Below the pieces are notes generated by a model. It saw only the letters and a list, made by a program, of their open reading frames with translations, was not told where the DNA came from and searched no databases. From Atopsyche davidsoni (Eukaryota; Arthropoda; Insecta; Trichoptera; Hydrobiosidae): a DNA stretch of 64,000 nucleotides. The number at the start of each line of letters is the position of its first letter. Within the stretch, counting starts at the first letter, position 1. Made by a program: the position numbers and the translations under genes. The stretch spans positions 3,164,501 to 3,228,500 of the forward strand of contig JAILWY010000027.1 in the NCBI GenBank assembly GCA_022113835.1. The letters run 5' to 3'. Positions 1 to 12,860 of the stretch are shown one piece after another.

Positions 1-524
1 AATAAATAACTAAGTAAATGGTTACTACACGGCGCACATAGTTCGTTGAGAATTTCGTTGCGAGAATCTCTTGTTCAATCATCATGTGAGGGAGCAACTG
101 AGGAGGCGTGCCAGAACGGTTCGTCGGAGTGCCACGGCAATGATGGTCACATTAAATAACAATAAATAAAAACATTGTCATTAATTAGCGACCGGTGACT
201 CGCTGAGGTAATGGTGATTTGAGAATTTCACGCAGGGTGACCACGGCTGGGAGAAATTTGGGATGCATATTATCAGTTATTTTATTCAAATCATTTTTTA
301 ATTAACTTTTTAGTACTGTGCCGCATTTAAACTAAAGCATCGTTCTACGTTTCTACTTCGGTGCCGATTCCATTTTCAAGCAATTACTAAGTTTGTATTG
401 AATTTACATGAAATAGAACAATTAAAGAATAGTTTTTTTTTATCTGGATGCGAATCTATACAAGCATATTTGCTATTGCTGATAACTAAAGTGAATCAAC
501 GACATTTAAATCAAATCAAGGTTT

Positions 525-715
525 TTGCATGACGAAGCTTTTAAAAGGCAGTGTGCTTCATTACAGAATTTTTGGCTTCATTGCACTTGAGTCTTTAATG
601 TTTGACGAAGCTCGTTAAAGGCAAATGCATTTTTGAAATCTTAATATGTGACCTTTGAGAGTTTGTGTTTATTTTAATGTCTGATAAAGCTCTTAAAAGG
701 CGAAAGCTCTTACAA
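525..715. repeat. Degenerate ~75 bp tandem repeat, about 3 copies
   Basis: The phrase TGACGAAGCTTTTAAAAGGC near 530 recurs as TGACGAAGCTCGTTAAAGGC near 603 and as TGATAAAGCTCTTAAAAGGC near 681. The spacing is about 74-78 bp. The copies have clearly diverged. Function is unknown; it is probably an old local duplication. Confidence 0.5.
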
Positions 716-864
716 ATAAAAACTCCGTAATTTCCTAGCCATATGGCTATCCATGTGTGTGTCTTTTTTTTAACTATCAATAATAGTAACGGTGACTTTT
801 TGAATCATGTTTTTGTTATTGTTGAAAAAAAATTTATTACTGTAATTAATTTCAGGAAACTGAA

Positions 865-1062
865 ATAAGGTTTTTTCAGCGATGGTCACCGTCGCCGTCC
901 GGCCTTCCTCAAAACTGCCTCATCACGCCCGCTGCGGCTGGGTCAGGAACACCAGCCACTCCACTGACCGACTGCGCTGCCGTTATGTCATGCAAGGCAT
1001 ATGCAGTTCTATCGACCGATTGTCATATGCACCCACCGTTCAGTCCCCTGTGCGACAGCACT
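865..1062. other. GC-richer island in AT-rich DNA (candidate conserved element)
   Basis: About 200 bp are much less AT-rich than the flanks and contain CpGs (for example CACCGTCGCCGTCCGG near 888). A 60-codon open frame runs through it, but it has no recognisable protein features and is not called as a gene. It could be a regulatory element of the Hox complex, by inference from composition only. Confidence 0.3.
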
Positions 1063-3083
1063 AGAATCGATATTTGTATTCGTTAGGTTAGGTCACCTGT
1101 GTGACGATACCAACAATCAATACCTTTTATATAATTAACACAATGTTAAAAAATACTGCAAAATTTTAAATAGCTTAAGTCAGTGAAACTTTTGAAAAAA
1201 AGGCTTGATTCATTTTATATATTTTTTTATATGCATGATACAAAATTAACTTTGAAGGTTTAGAAGAGTCCGAAACATGTTACAAGCTTTCACTATTACA
1301 CGGTGATTTGAGAATACGCTATTTCGTTGTATGTAGTTTGTATAATTACAGTTATCGTAAATTCAAATACTCTATTCGCTAAATGGATAATTTTCAAGCG
1401 ATTTATACAATAACATTTGGTCATAAAGTTATTAGTTGGATGTGAATTCTAAAACAAATAAGTTGAAGTTAACAATTGAAATATATTACCAAAATTATTA
1501 TTAATCATTATATCGTTTTTTTTATTTAATGGAAATAGCTCGTTGAATATTTTATTATAGTAAGCTACCGAACATCATTGTATAATAAATGCACTATTTT
1601 TAGTTCAAGTGTAATGTCATCATTTTTATGTACGATAGGTTAATCAAAACTAATATTGTATATTCTCTATATGTGTATCATAAAAAATCCTATATTTATT
1701 ATTATTACATACAGCTAAAATTTATATATTTATTTAATATTTTTCTTAAATCCCTAATTTCTCACCTGCACGGATTTTTATGCAATGTTGAATTAAAAAT
1801 ATCATTCCAATACGAATAAACCGAAAAGTTATGAAACTTTTTATTTGGTTGTATATTGATGAATAGGTATATACTTAACATTATCAAATATACTTTTCTT
1901 CACCTGGAATTGTTTTTTAGATGATAAATTATTTTTTTAAATTTGATTTTAAATGAAGTCAAAGAACATTTATTTGCAATTTGATTATTAGTTCAGTTCC
2001 GACGGCACAAAATGCTTGCCAAATACTTAGTATCTCATTTCATACTTTTTTTAATATAGCCATATTTTTCATAAGAATACATTAAAATTTTCGTTTTATT
2101 AAAATATTTTCCTTATAATTCTCTTTGATAAGTTTGCCTACAATAATTTCCAAGGTGAAAATTCTTTTACTTTCAGGTTCACGGAAAGTTTACCATTCCT
2201 TGCCTTTTTTTATCATAATGAAACTTCTTTGCCACTTTGTAAAACTATCGATAAAACAAGACGTGCTGGTATATACGTATTTTAAATTTCTTATCTACCA
2301 ATATAACCCCATGAAACAAATTATAAAAAAATAATTTATTTTATAATTGAAAAGTAATAAAATAAATTCTAAAAATACCTAGCAGTAACGTACTAACAAT
2401 CTAAGATTTTTTTCGTTTTTTTAGTATCACTTATTTTTAGTACATTTTAAAAATTCCCACTTTGCATCCATATGAATATTTCGTCACTGAATAATATTAA
2501 AGCAATTTTTTCAGACAGTTGCTTGTTATACGGTAGTCTGTCCTTCAGCTGTGTATAAAAACTCAACTGAAAACCCAAAGCAATACGATAAAAATTATCA
2601 TTGTTACCAGCTCTATACTCAAATATATTAAATAACGTTAGGATGAATCATACGCCTTTTTTATCTTTTTTTTCAAGAGTTAATTTTCATATCAGCTGTT
2701 GCTGTGTATTTTTTTTAATTTGTTAAATCACACTCATGCATTTTTTATTTGAAATCGCAACGTGACATTGTGACCATATTTAGTGAGGATTTTAAACTCA
2801 TCTTAGGTTCTTTTAAATATCAAATAATAATTGCATCTTATTATTATAAGTAATTTGATAAAAAAAAATATTAAAAATTATGTTTTATATTTTAACATCA
2901 ATCAAATCATTAATGCCTCTTTTAAAAAAAAATTTAAAACATAAAATATATATATATTAAATTGGATTAATGTTAATCAGATGCGTATTTATTTACCCAT
3001 GCAGGTATTAGTATGTTTATGTGATTAAGCATATTTTTTCACACATTGAAAACGATTAAAGAAAACTCTCAGAAAATATCATC

Positions 3084-6000
3084 GTGACTTGTGAGGGATT
3101 CGAACCCACATCCCCAAGCTTTCATGGCCGGTGCATTTATCCAACTATGCTAACGAGCCACTGCAATTTAGTGAGAATTTTTAATAATCATAATCTACAT
3201 ATGAACCAATATGCCCAGGCTAATCAATATTTAATGATTTGCAAACACTGGACTTAATTAAAGTAACAAGTGAAGCATTTTTATATCCAAATATGGTTAT
3301 TATTATTTTTAAAATCTATTGATGTTTAGCCGAGACGCGCACCATTCTATTTATATTAAATTGGATTAATGTTAATCAGATGCGTATTTATTTACCCATG
3401 CAGGTATTAGTATGTTTATGTGATTAAGCATATTTTTTCACACATTGAAAACGATTAAAGAAAACTCTCAGAAAATATCATCGTGACTTGTGAGGGATTC
3501 GAACCCACATCCCCAAGCTTTCATGGCCGGTGCATTTATCCAACTATGCTAACGAGCCACTGCAATTTAGTGAGAATTTTTAATAATCATAATCTACATA
3601 TGAACCAATATGCCCAGGCTAATCAATATTTAATGATTTGCAAACACTGGACTTAATTAAAGTAACAAGTGAAGCATTTTTATATCCAAATATGGTTATT
3701 ATTATTTTTAAAATCTATTGATGTTTAGCCGAGACGCGCACCATTCTATTTATATTAAATTGGATTAATGTTAATCAGATGCGTATTTATTTACCCATGC
3801 AGGTATTAGTATGTTTATGTGATTAAGCATATTTTTTCACACATTGAAAACGATTAAAGAAAACTCTCAGAAAATATCATCGTGACTTGTGAGGGATTCG
3901 AACCCACATCCCCAAGCTTTCATGGCCGGTGCATTTATCCAACTATGCTAACGAGCCACTGCAATTTAGTGAGAATTTTTAATAATCATAATCTACATAT
4001 GAACCAATATGCCCAGGCTAATCAATATTTAATGATTTGCAAACACTGGACTTAATTAAAGTAACAAGTGAAGCATTTTTATATCCAAATATGGTTATTA
4101 TTATTTTTAAAATCTATTGATGTTTAGCCGAGACGCGCACCATTCTATTTATATTAAATTGGATTAATGTTAATCAGATGCGTATTTATTTACCCATGCA
4201 GGTATTAGTATGTTTATGTGATTAAGCATATTTTTTCACACATTGAAAACGATTAAAGAAAACTCTCAGAAAATATCATCGTGACTTGTGAGGGATTCGA
4301 ACCCACATCCCCAAGCTTTCATGGCCGGTGCATTTATCCAACTATGCTAACGAGCCACTGCAATTTAGTGAGAATTTTTAATAATCATAATCTACATATG
4401 AACCAATATGCCCAGGCTAATCAATATTTAATGATTTGCAAACACTGGACTTAATTAAAGTAACAAGTGAAGCATTTTTTTATCCAAATATGGTTATTAT
4501 TATTTTTAAAATCTATTGATGTTTAGCCGAGACGCGCACCATTCTATTTATATTAAATTGGATTAATGTTAATCAGATGCGTATTTATTTACCCATGCAG
4601 GTATTAGTATGTTTATGTGATTAAGCATATTTTTTCACACATTGAAAACGATTAAAGAAAACTCTCAGAAAATATCATCGTGACTTGTGAGGGATTCGAA
4701 CCCACATCCCCAAGCTTTCATGGCCGGTGCATTTATCCAACTATGCTAACGAGCCACTGCAATTTAGTGAGAATTTTTAATAATCATAATCTACATATGA
4801 ACCAATATGCCCAGGCTAATCAATATTTAATGATTTGCAAACACTGGACTTAATTAAAGTAACAAGTGAAGCATTTTTATATCCAAATATGGTTATTATT
4901 ATTTTTAAAATCTATTGATGTTTAGCCGAGACGCGCACCATTCTATTTATATTAAATTGGATTAATGTTAATCAGATGCGTATTTATTTACCCATGCAGG
5001 TATTAGTATGTTTATGTGATTAAGCATATTTTTTCACACATTGAAAACGATTAAAGAAAACTCTCAGAAAATATCATCGTGACTTGTGAGGGATTCGAAC
5101 CCACATCCCCAAGCTTTCATGGCCGGTGCATTTATCCAACTATGCTAACGAGCCACTGCAATTTAGTGAGAATTTTTAATAATCATAATCTACATATGAA
5201 CCAATATGCCCAGGCTAATCAATATTTAATGATTTGCAAACACTGGACTTAATTAAAGTAACAAGTGAAGCATTTTTATATCCAAATATGGTTATTATTA
5301 TTTTTAAAATCTATTGATGTTTAGCCGAGACGCGCACCATTCTATTTATATTAAATTGGATTAATGTTAATCAGATGCGTATTTATTTACCCATGCAGGT
5401 ATTAGTATGTTTATGTGATTAAGCATATTTTTTCACACATTGAAAACGATTAAAGAAAACTCTCAGAAAATATCATCGTGACTTGTGAGGGATTCGAACC
5501 CACATCCCCAAGCTTTCATGGCCGGTGCATTTATCCAACTATGCTAACGAGCCACTGCAATTTAGTGAGAATTTTTAATAATCATAATCTACATATGAAC
5601 CAATATGCCCAGGCTAATCAATATTTAATGATTTGCAAACACTGGACTTAATTAAAGTAACAAGTGAAGCATTTTTATATCCAAATATGGTTATTATTAT
5701 TTTTAAAATCTATTGATGTTTAGCCGAGACGCGCACCATTCTATTTATATTAAATTGGATTAATGTTAATCAGATGCGTATTTATTTACCCATGCAGGTA
5801 TTAGTATGTTTATGTGATTAAGCATATTTTTTCACACATTGAAAACGATTAAAGAAAACTCTCAGAAAATATCATCGTGACTTGTGAGGGATTCGAACCC
5901 ACATCCCCAAGCTTTCATGGCCGGTGCATTTATCCAACTATGCTAACGAGCCACTGCAATTTAGTGAGAATTTTTAATAATCATAATCTACATATGAACC

Positions 6001-7550
6001 AATATGCCCAGGCTAATCAATATTTAATGATTTGCAAACACTGGACTTAATTAAAGTAACAAGTGAAGCATTTTTATATCCAAATATGGTTATTATTATT
6101 TTTAAAATCTATTGATGTTTAGCCGAGACGCGCACCATTCTATTTATATTAAATTGGATTAATGTTAATCAGATGCGTATTTATTTACCCATGCAGGTAT
6201 TAGTATGTTTATGTGATTAAGCATATTTTTTCACACATTGAAAACGATTAAAGAAAACTCTCAGAAAATATCATCGTGACTTGTGAGGGATTCGAACCCA
6301 CATCCCCAAGCTTTCATGGCCGGTGCATTTATCCAACTATGCTAACGAGCCACTGCAATTTAGTGAGAATTTTTAATAATCATAATCTACATATGAACCA
6401 ATATGCCCAGGCTAATCAATATTTAATGATTTGCAAACACTGGACTTAATTAAAGTAACAAGTGAAGCATTTTTATATCCAAATATGGTTATTATTATTT
6501 TTAAAATCTATTGATGTTTAGCCGAGACGCGCACCATTCTATTTATATTAAATTGGATTAATGTTAATCAGATGCGTATTTATTTACCCATGCAGGTATT
6601 AGTATGTTTATGTGATTAAGCATATTTTTTCACACATTGAAAACGATTAAAGAAAACTCTCAGAAAATATCATCGTGACTTGTGAGGGATTCGAACCCAC
6701 ATCCCCAAGCTTTCATGGCCGGTGCATTTATCCAACTATGCTAACGAGCCACTGCAATTTAGTGAGAATTTTTAATAATCATAATCTACATATGAACCAA
6801 TATGCCCAGGCTAATCAATATTTAATGATTTGCAAACACTGGACTTAATTAAAGTAACAAGTGAAGCATTTTTATATCCAAATATGGTTATTATTATTTT
6901 TAAAATCTATTGATGTTTAGCCGAGACGCGCACCATTCTATTTATATTAAATTGGATTAATGTTAATCAGATGCGTATTTATTTACCCATGCAGGTATTA
7001 GTATGTTTATGTGATTAAGCATATTTTTTCACACATTGAAAACGATTAAAGAAAACTCTCAGAAAATATCATCGTGACTTGTGAGGGATTCGAACCCACA
7101 TCCCCAAGCTTTCATGGCCGGTGCATTTATCCAACTATGCTAACGAGCCACTGCAATTTAGTGAGAATTTTTAATAATCATAATCTACATATGAACCAAT
7201 ATGCCCAGGCTAATCAATATTTAATGATTTGCAAACACTGGACTTAATTAAAGTAACAAGTGAAGCATTTTTATATCCAAATATGGTTATTATTATTTTT
7301 AAAATCTATTGATGTTTAGCCGAGACGCGCACCATTCTATTTATATTAAATTGGATTAATGTTAATCAGATGCGTATTTATTTACCCATGCAGGTATTAG
7401 TATGTTTATGTGATTAAGCATATTTTTTCACACATTGAAAACGATTAAAGAAAACTCTCAGAAAATATCATCGTGACTTGTGAGGGATTCGAACCCACAT
7501 CCCCAAGCTTTCATGGCCGGTGCATTTATCCAACTATGCTAACGAGCCAC
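3084..7550 (-). other. Twelve minus-strand tRNA-like modules in the left satellite half
   Basis: The modules are 78 bp including a 2 bp extension at each end of the acceptor stem: 3084-3161, 3483-3560, 3882-3959, 4281-4358, 4680-4757, 5079-5156, 5478-5555, 5877-5954, 6276-6353, 6675-6752, 7074-7151 and 7473-7550. A thirteenth, at 7872-7895, keeps only the 3' end. Read on the minus strand, the central 74 nt fold as a cloverleaf. The acceptor is GGCTCGT/ACAAGTC (one C-A mismatch, one G-U). The D stem GCAT/ATGC is perfect. The anticodon stem CCGGC/GCTTG has one mismatch, and so does the T stem GTGGG/CCCTC. The A box is TAGCATAGTTGG and the B box GGTTCGAATCC. The anticodon loop CATGAAA would give UGA (Ser), but base 33 is A, not U, so a working tRNA is unlikely. 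A tRNA-derived SINE head or Pol III promoter module fits better. Confidence 0.85.
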
Positions 7551-7871
7551 TGCAATTTAGTGAGAATTTTTAATAATCATAATCTACATATGAACCAATA
7601 TGCCCAGGCTAATCAATATTTAATGATTTGCAAACACTGGACTTAATTAAAGTAACAAGTGAAGCATTTTTATATCCAAATATGGTTATTATTATTTTTA
7701 AAATCTATTGATGTTTAGCCGAGACGCGCACCATTCTATTTATATTAAATTGGATTAATGTTAATCAGATGCGTATTTATTTACCCATGCAGGTATTAGT
7801 ATGTTTATGTGATTAAGCATATTTTTTCACACATTGAAAACGATTAAAGAAAACTCTCAGAAAATATCATC

Positions 7872-7895
7872 GTGACTTGTGAGGGATTCGAACCC
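7872..7895. other. Inversion point of the satellite (24 bp spacer of a giant palindrome)
   Basis: The left arm ends at 7871 in ...AAAATATCATC and the right arm starts at 7896 with GATGATATTTT..., its exact reverse complement. Between them sit 24 bp, which are the 3' end of a tRNA-like module cut just after its B box (GTGACTTGTGAGGGATTCGA plus ACCC). The arms pair for at least 3.6 kb. The arm boundary matches, within about 2 bp, the inner edge of the terminal inverted repeats of the solitary relative at 22634-22920. This suggests that the flip is an internally deleted copy of that element. Confidence 0.9.
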
Positions 7896-8216
7896 GATGA
7901 TATTTTCTGAGAGTTTTCTTTAATCGTTTTCAATGTGTGAAAAAATATGCTTAATCACATAAACATACTAATACCTGCATGGGTAAATAAATACGCATCT
8001 GATTAACATTAATCCAATTTAATATAAATAGAATGGTGCGCGTCTCGGCTAAACATCAATAGATTTTAAAAATAATAATAACCATATTTGGATATAAAAA
8101 TGCTTCACTTGTTACTTTAATTAAGTCCAGTGTTTGCAAATCATTAAATATTGATTAGCCTGGGCATATTGGTTCATATGTAGATTATGATTATTAAAAA
8201 TTCTCACTAAATTGCA

Positions 8217-11200
8217 GTGGCTCGTTAGCATAGTTGGATAAATGCACCGGCCATGAAAGCTTGGGGATGTGGGTTCGAATCCCTCACAAGTCACGATGAT
8301 ATTTTCTGAGAGTTTTCTTTAATCGTTTTCAATGTGTGAAAAAATATGCTTAATCACATAAACATACTAATACCTGCATGGGTAAATAAATACGCATCTG
8401 ATTAACATTAATCCAATTTAATATAAATAGAATGGTGCGCGTCTCGGCTAAACATCAATAGATTTTAAAAATAATAATAACCATATTTGGATATAAAAAT
8501 GCTTCACTTGTTACTTTAATTAAGTCCAGTGTTTGCAAATCATTAAATATTGATTAGCCTGGGCATATTGGTTCATATGTAGATTATGATTATTAAAAAT
8601 TCTCACTAAATTGCAGTGGCTCGTTAGCATAGTTGGATAAATGCACCGGCCATGAAAGCTTGGGGATGTGGGTTCGAATCCCTCACAAGTCACGATGATA
8701 TTTTCTGAGAGTTTTCTTTAATCGTTTTCAATGTGTGAAAAAATATGCTTAATCACATAAACATACTAATACCTGCATGGGTAAATAAATACGCATCTGA
8801 TTAACATTAATCCAATTTAATATAAATAGAATGGTGCGCGTCTCGGCTAAACATCAATAGATTTTAAAAATAATAATAACCATATTTGGATATAAAAATG
8901 CTTCACTTGTTACTTTAATTAAGTCCAGTGTTTGCAAATCATTAAATATTGATTAGCCTGGGCATATTGGTTCATATGTAGATTATGATTATTAAAAATT
9001 CTCACTAAATTGCAGTGGCTCGTTAGCATAGTTGGATAAATGCACCGGCCATGAAAGCTTGGGGATGTGGGTTCGAATCCCTCACAAGTCACGATGATAT
9101 TTTCTGAGAGTTTTCTTTAATCGTTTTCAATGTGTGAAAAAATATGCTTAATCACATAAACATACTAATACCTGCATGGGTAAATAAATACGCATCTGAT
9201 TAACATTAATCCAATTTAATATAAATAGAATGGTGCGCGTCTCGGCTAAACATCAATAGATTTTAAAAATAATAATAACCATATTTGGATATAAAAATGC
9301 TTCACTTGTTACTTTAATTAAGTCCAGTGTTTGCAAATCATTAAATATTGATTAGCCTGGGCATATTGGTTCATATGTAGATTATGATTATTAAAAATTC
9401 TCACTAAATTGCAGTGGCTCGTTAGCATAGTTGGATAAATGCACCGGCCATGAAAGCTTGGGGATGTGGGTTCGAATCCCTCACAAGTCACGATGATATT
9501 TTCTGAGAGTTTTCTTTAATCGTTTTCAATGTGTGAAAAAATATGCTTAATCACATAAACATACTAATACCTGCATGGGTAAATAAATACGCATCTGATT
9601 AACATTAATCCAATTTAATATAAATAGAATGGTGCGCGTCTCGGCTAAACATCAATAGATTTTAAAAATAATAATAACCATATTTGGATATAAAAATGCT
9701 TCACTTGTTACTTTAATTAAGTCCAGTGTTTGCAAATCATTAAATATTGATTAGCCTGGGCATATTGGTTCATATGTAGATTATGATTATTAAAAATTCT
9801 CACTAAATTGCAGTGGCTCGTTAGCATAGTTGGATAAATGCACCGGCCATGAAAGCTTGGGGATGTGGGTTCGAATCCCTCACAAGTCACGATGATATTT
9901 TCTGAGAGTTTTCTTTAATCGTTTTCAATGTGTGAAAAAATATGCTTAATCACATAAACATACTAATACCTGCATGGGTAAATAAATACGCATCTGATTA
10001 ACATTAATCCAATTTAATATAAATAGAATGGTGCGCGTCTCGGCTAAACATCAATAGATTTTAAAAATAATAATAACCATATTTGGATATAAAAATGCTT
10101 CACTTGTTACTTTAATTAAGTCCAGTGTTTGCAAATCATTAAATATTGATTAGCCTGGGCATATTGGTTCATATGTAGATTATGATTATTAAAAATTCTC
10201 ACTAAATTGCAGTGGCTCGTTAGCATAGTTGGATAAATGCACCGGCCATGAAAGCTTGGGGATGTGGGTTCGAATCCCTCACAAGTCACGATGATATTTT
10301 CTGAGAGTTTTCTTTAATCGTTTTCAATGTGTGAAAAAATATGCTTAATCACATAAACATACTAATACCTGCATGGGTAAATAAATACGCATCTGATTAA
10401 CATTAATCCAATTTAATATAAATAGAATGGTGCGCGTCTCGGCTAAACATCAATAGATTTTAAAAATAATAATAACCATATTTGGATATAAAAATGCTTC
10501 ACTTGTTACTTTAATTAAGTCCAGTGTTTGCAAATCATTAAATATTGATTAGCCTGGGCATATTGGTTCATATGTAGATTATGATTATTAAAAATTCTCA
10601 CTAAATTGCAGTGGCTCGTTAGCATAGTTGGATAAATGCACCGGCCATGAAAGCTTGGGGATGTGGGTTCGAATCCCTCACAAGTCACGATGATATTTTC
10701 TGAGAGTTTTCTTTAATCGTTTTCAATGTGTGAAAAAATATGCTTAATCACATAAACATACTAATACCTGCATGGGTAAATAAATACGCATCTGATTAAC
10801 ATTAATCCAATTTAATATAAATAGAATGGTGCGCGTCTCGGCTAAACATCAATAGATTTTAAAAATAATAATAACCATATTTGGATATAAAAATGCTTCA
10901 CTTGTTACTTTAATTAAGTCCAGTGTTTGCAAATCATTAAATATTGATTAGCCTGGGCATATTGGTTCATATGTAGATTATGATTATTAAAAATTCTCAC
11001 TAAATTGCAGTGGCTCGTTAGCATAGTTGGATAAATGCACCGGCCATGAAAGCTTGGGGATGTGGGTTCGAATCCCTCACAAGTCACGATGATATTTTCT
11101 GAGAGTTTTCTTTAATCGTTTTCAATGTGTGAAAAAATATGCTTAATCACATAAACATACTAATACCTGCATGGGTAAATAAATACGCATCTGATTAACA

Positions 11201-11486
11201 TTAATCCAATTTAATATAAATAGAATGGTGCGCGTCTCGGCTAAACATCAATAGATTTTAAAAATAATAATAACCATATTTGGATATAAAAATGCTTCAC
11301 TTGTTACTTTAATTAAGTCCAGTGTTTGCAAATCATTAAATATTGATTAGCCTGGGCATATTGGTTCATATGTAGATTATGATTATTAAAAATTCTCACT
11401 AAATTGCAGTGGCTCGTTAGCATAGTTGGATAAATGCACCGGCCATGAAAGCTTGGGGATGTGGGTTCGAATCCCTCACAAGTCAC
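8217..11486 (+). other. Nine plus-strand tRNA-like modules in the right satellite half
   Basis: The modules lie at 8217-8294, 8616-8693, 9015-9092, 9414-9491, 9813-9890, 10212-10289, 10611-10688, 11010-11087 and 11409-11486. They are identical to the minus-strand copies of the left half and oriented toward Dfd. The A box (TAGCATAGTTGG) and B box (GGTTCGAATCC) match the Pol III type 2 promoter consensus. There is no T run of four or more directly after the module; the next is in GATGATATTTTCTG about 10 bp downstream, so a short Pol III transcript could end there. That last point is inference. Confidence 0.85.
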
Positions 11487-11554
11487 GATGATATTTTCTG
11501 AGAGTTTTCTTTAATCGTTTTCAATGTGTGAAAAAATATGCTTAATCACATAAA

Positions 11555-12860
11555 ATATATATTTAAGGTATTTTTTCAAAATCACGTTTTGTTGATTTAC
11601 ATTAAATTTTCTTAGACACCAATTTTTGTTTATTTTGAGGTTTTAATTTTATGAGAAATTTATTTTAAATGCAGCATTAAAAATTGTATTTAAATATTTG
11701 GATCATATCCTGCACTAATTAAGATTCTTAAAATAACTGAAGTTAAAATAGTTTTACTACAAGTTTAGTTTAATCTTGTTATTATTCTTGTATTTTTTTT
11801 TCAATAAACGCTTTATAATGCCGTCGATTTTACACAAACCAGCAAAAACAGAATTCACTCCGTTTCTTATTACACAATCTTCCAATTTTCAGATGCCTGA
11901 AAGATAAAATATAAAACATTAAAGCACAAAATATATAGGTATTTTTAATATTATGTAAGTTTTTTTTTTATTTTGATAGATAACTTTTAAAAATTGGGTT
12001 CAAATCCCTCAAGAGTCGTAATTTTTATTTTAAAGTACTTATCTCATCGTTTCTTATGTGATAAGACTACTTAAAAACATATTGTACCCACAATAGACTC
12101 ATTCGTGTAATTATCGTTTAAAATAAGGTTTTTAAAAATAATAAAATTAAAATTGGAAAGATTTTATTATGAATAGCAATGATCAATTTTATTTATAATA
12201 AAAAATAGTACTATGAAGGTTTTCTTTGTAATGCATGCCTTCGTTTCTCTTCTCCAATATATTAAATGCACGTTTCTTATACGTGCAAATGATATATATT
12301 ATATTTGTAAAGTTTCAAAATATTTAATCAAATGAAATGTTTTTTTTTTTATTCCAGTTGTAATTTAGGTGAGCACTGATTTTTAGTTAGGTTTCGACTC
12401 AAGATAATATTTTTTTTTTGTATATATATTTGATATTTCTAATGTATAAAAATACCTTTCGGTTTAGCCGTTTATACAACGCTGCCGACGGGTGTAAACT
12501 TCGTTGATACCTACCGGCTTGCGAACATTCTATGGTGAAAAATCAATAGGCATCAAGACAACATCTACTTGTTGTGCATTTAATTAAATTAGTACTACTT
12601 AATTATATTTTATTACAAAATTCTTTATTTTTTGAGATGTGTCTATGATATATTTTACAAAAGATCAATCGTGTTAAGGTACATTTTTATACCCAAATTC
12701 CAAAGAGATCCTTTAGCAGAACCGAAAGAATCAAAAGAAAAAATATTACGGAAAAAATCCAATATGAAAAAACACAACATGTTATCTTGCGTCTCTCTCA
12801 TAACAGCCATAATGTGTACGAGAGGGAAAAAGATGTACGCAGTTCAAAAATTCTAAAAAA
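11555..12860. other. AT-rich spacer between satellite and Dfd upstream region
   Basis: No gene is recognised. The stretch is AT-rich with poly-T tracts. It holds one short tRNA-like relic (11994-12020) and otherwise nothing I can identify. Confidence 0.5.
11994..12020 (+). repeat. Relic of a tRNA-like 3' end (B box)
   Basis: TGGGTTCAAATCCCTCAAGA followed by GTCGTAA resembles the end of the satellite's tRNA-like module (GGGTTCGAATCCCTCACAAG, then TCACG). No A box is recognisable upstream. It is probably a truncated, diverged copy of the same tRNA-derived family. Confidence 0.4.

Larger units (their letters stand above)
1..2953. other. AT-rich intergenic DNA upstream of the satellite
   Basis: No gene is recognised here on either strand; the short open frames have no family signature. 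The sequence is strongly AT-rich with homopolymer A and T runs. Two less AT-rich patches stand out, at about 40-250 and 865-1062. In the standard insect Hox order, the side upstream of Dfd leads toward Scr, but nothing in this stretch resembles an Scr exon. Confidence 0.6.
2954..11554. repeat. 8.6 kb satellite of 399 bp units, inverted halfway, with a tRNA-like module in each unit
   Basis: The phrase ATTGGATTAATGTTAATCAG starts at 2961, 3360, 3759, 4158, 4557, 4956, 5355, 5754, 6153, 6552, 6951, 7350 and 7749, always exactly 399 bp apart. After 7895 the reverse complement takes over with the same period: GATGATATTTTCTGAGAG starts at 7896, 8295, 8694, 9093, 9492, 9891, 10290, 10689, 11088 and 11487. 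The left half has about 12.4 units and the right half about 9.2. The only difference I found between units is A to T at 4480. Such uniformity means very recent amplification, ongoing homogenisation, or an assembly artefact. Both outer edges abut the phrase ACATAAAATATATAT (left near 2939, right near 11548), which is microhomology or a remnant target duplication. Each full unit contains a tRNA-like cloverleaf. Confidence 0.97.

Noticed and set aside
1085..1096. Insect telomere repeat (TTAGG)n
   Set aside because: Only about two units (GTTAGGTTAGG) occur, which is expected by chance.
3084..11486. Twenty-one functional serine tRNA genes
   Set aside because: The fold is cloverleaf-like and the promoter boxes fit, but base 33 is A rather than U, and the acceptor, anticodon and T stems each have a mismatch in every copy. 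A tRNA-derived repeat is more likely.
2954..11554. CRISPR-like array
   Set aside because: The whole 399 bp unit repeats without unique spacers, in a eukaryotic Hox locus. It is a satellite.
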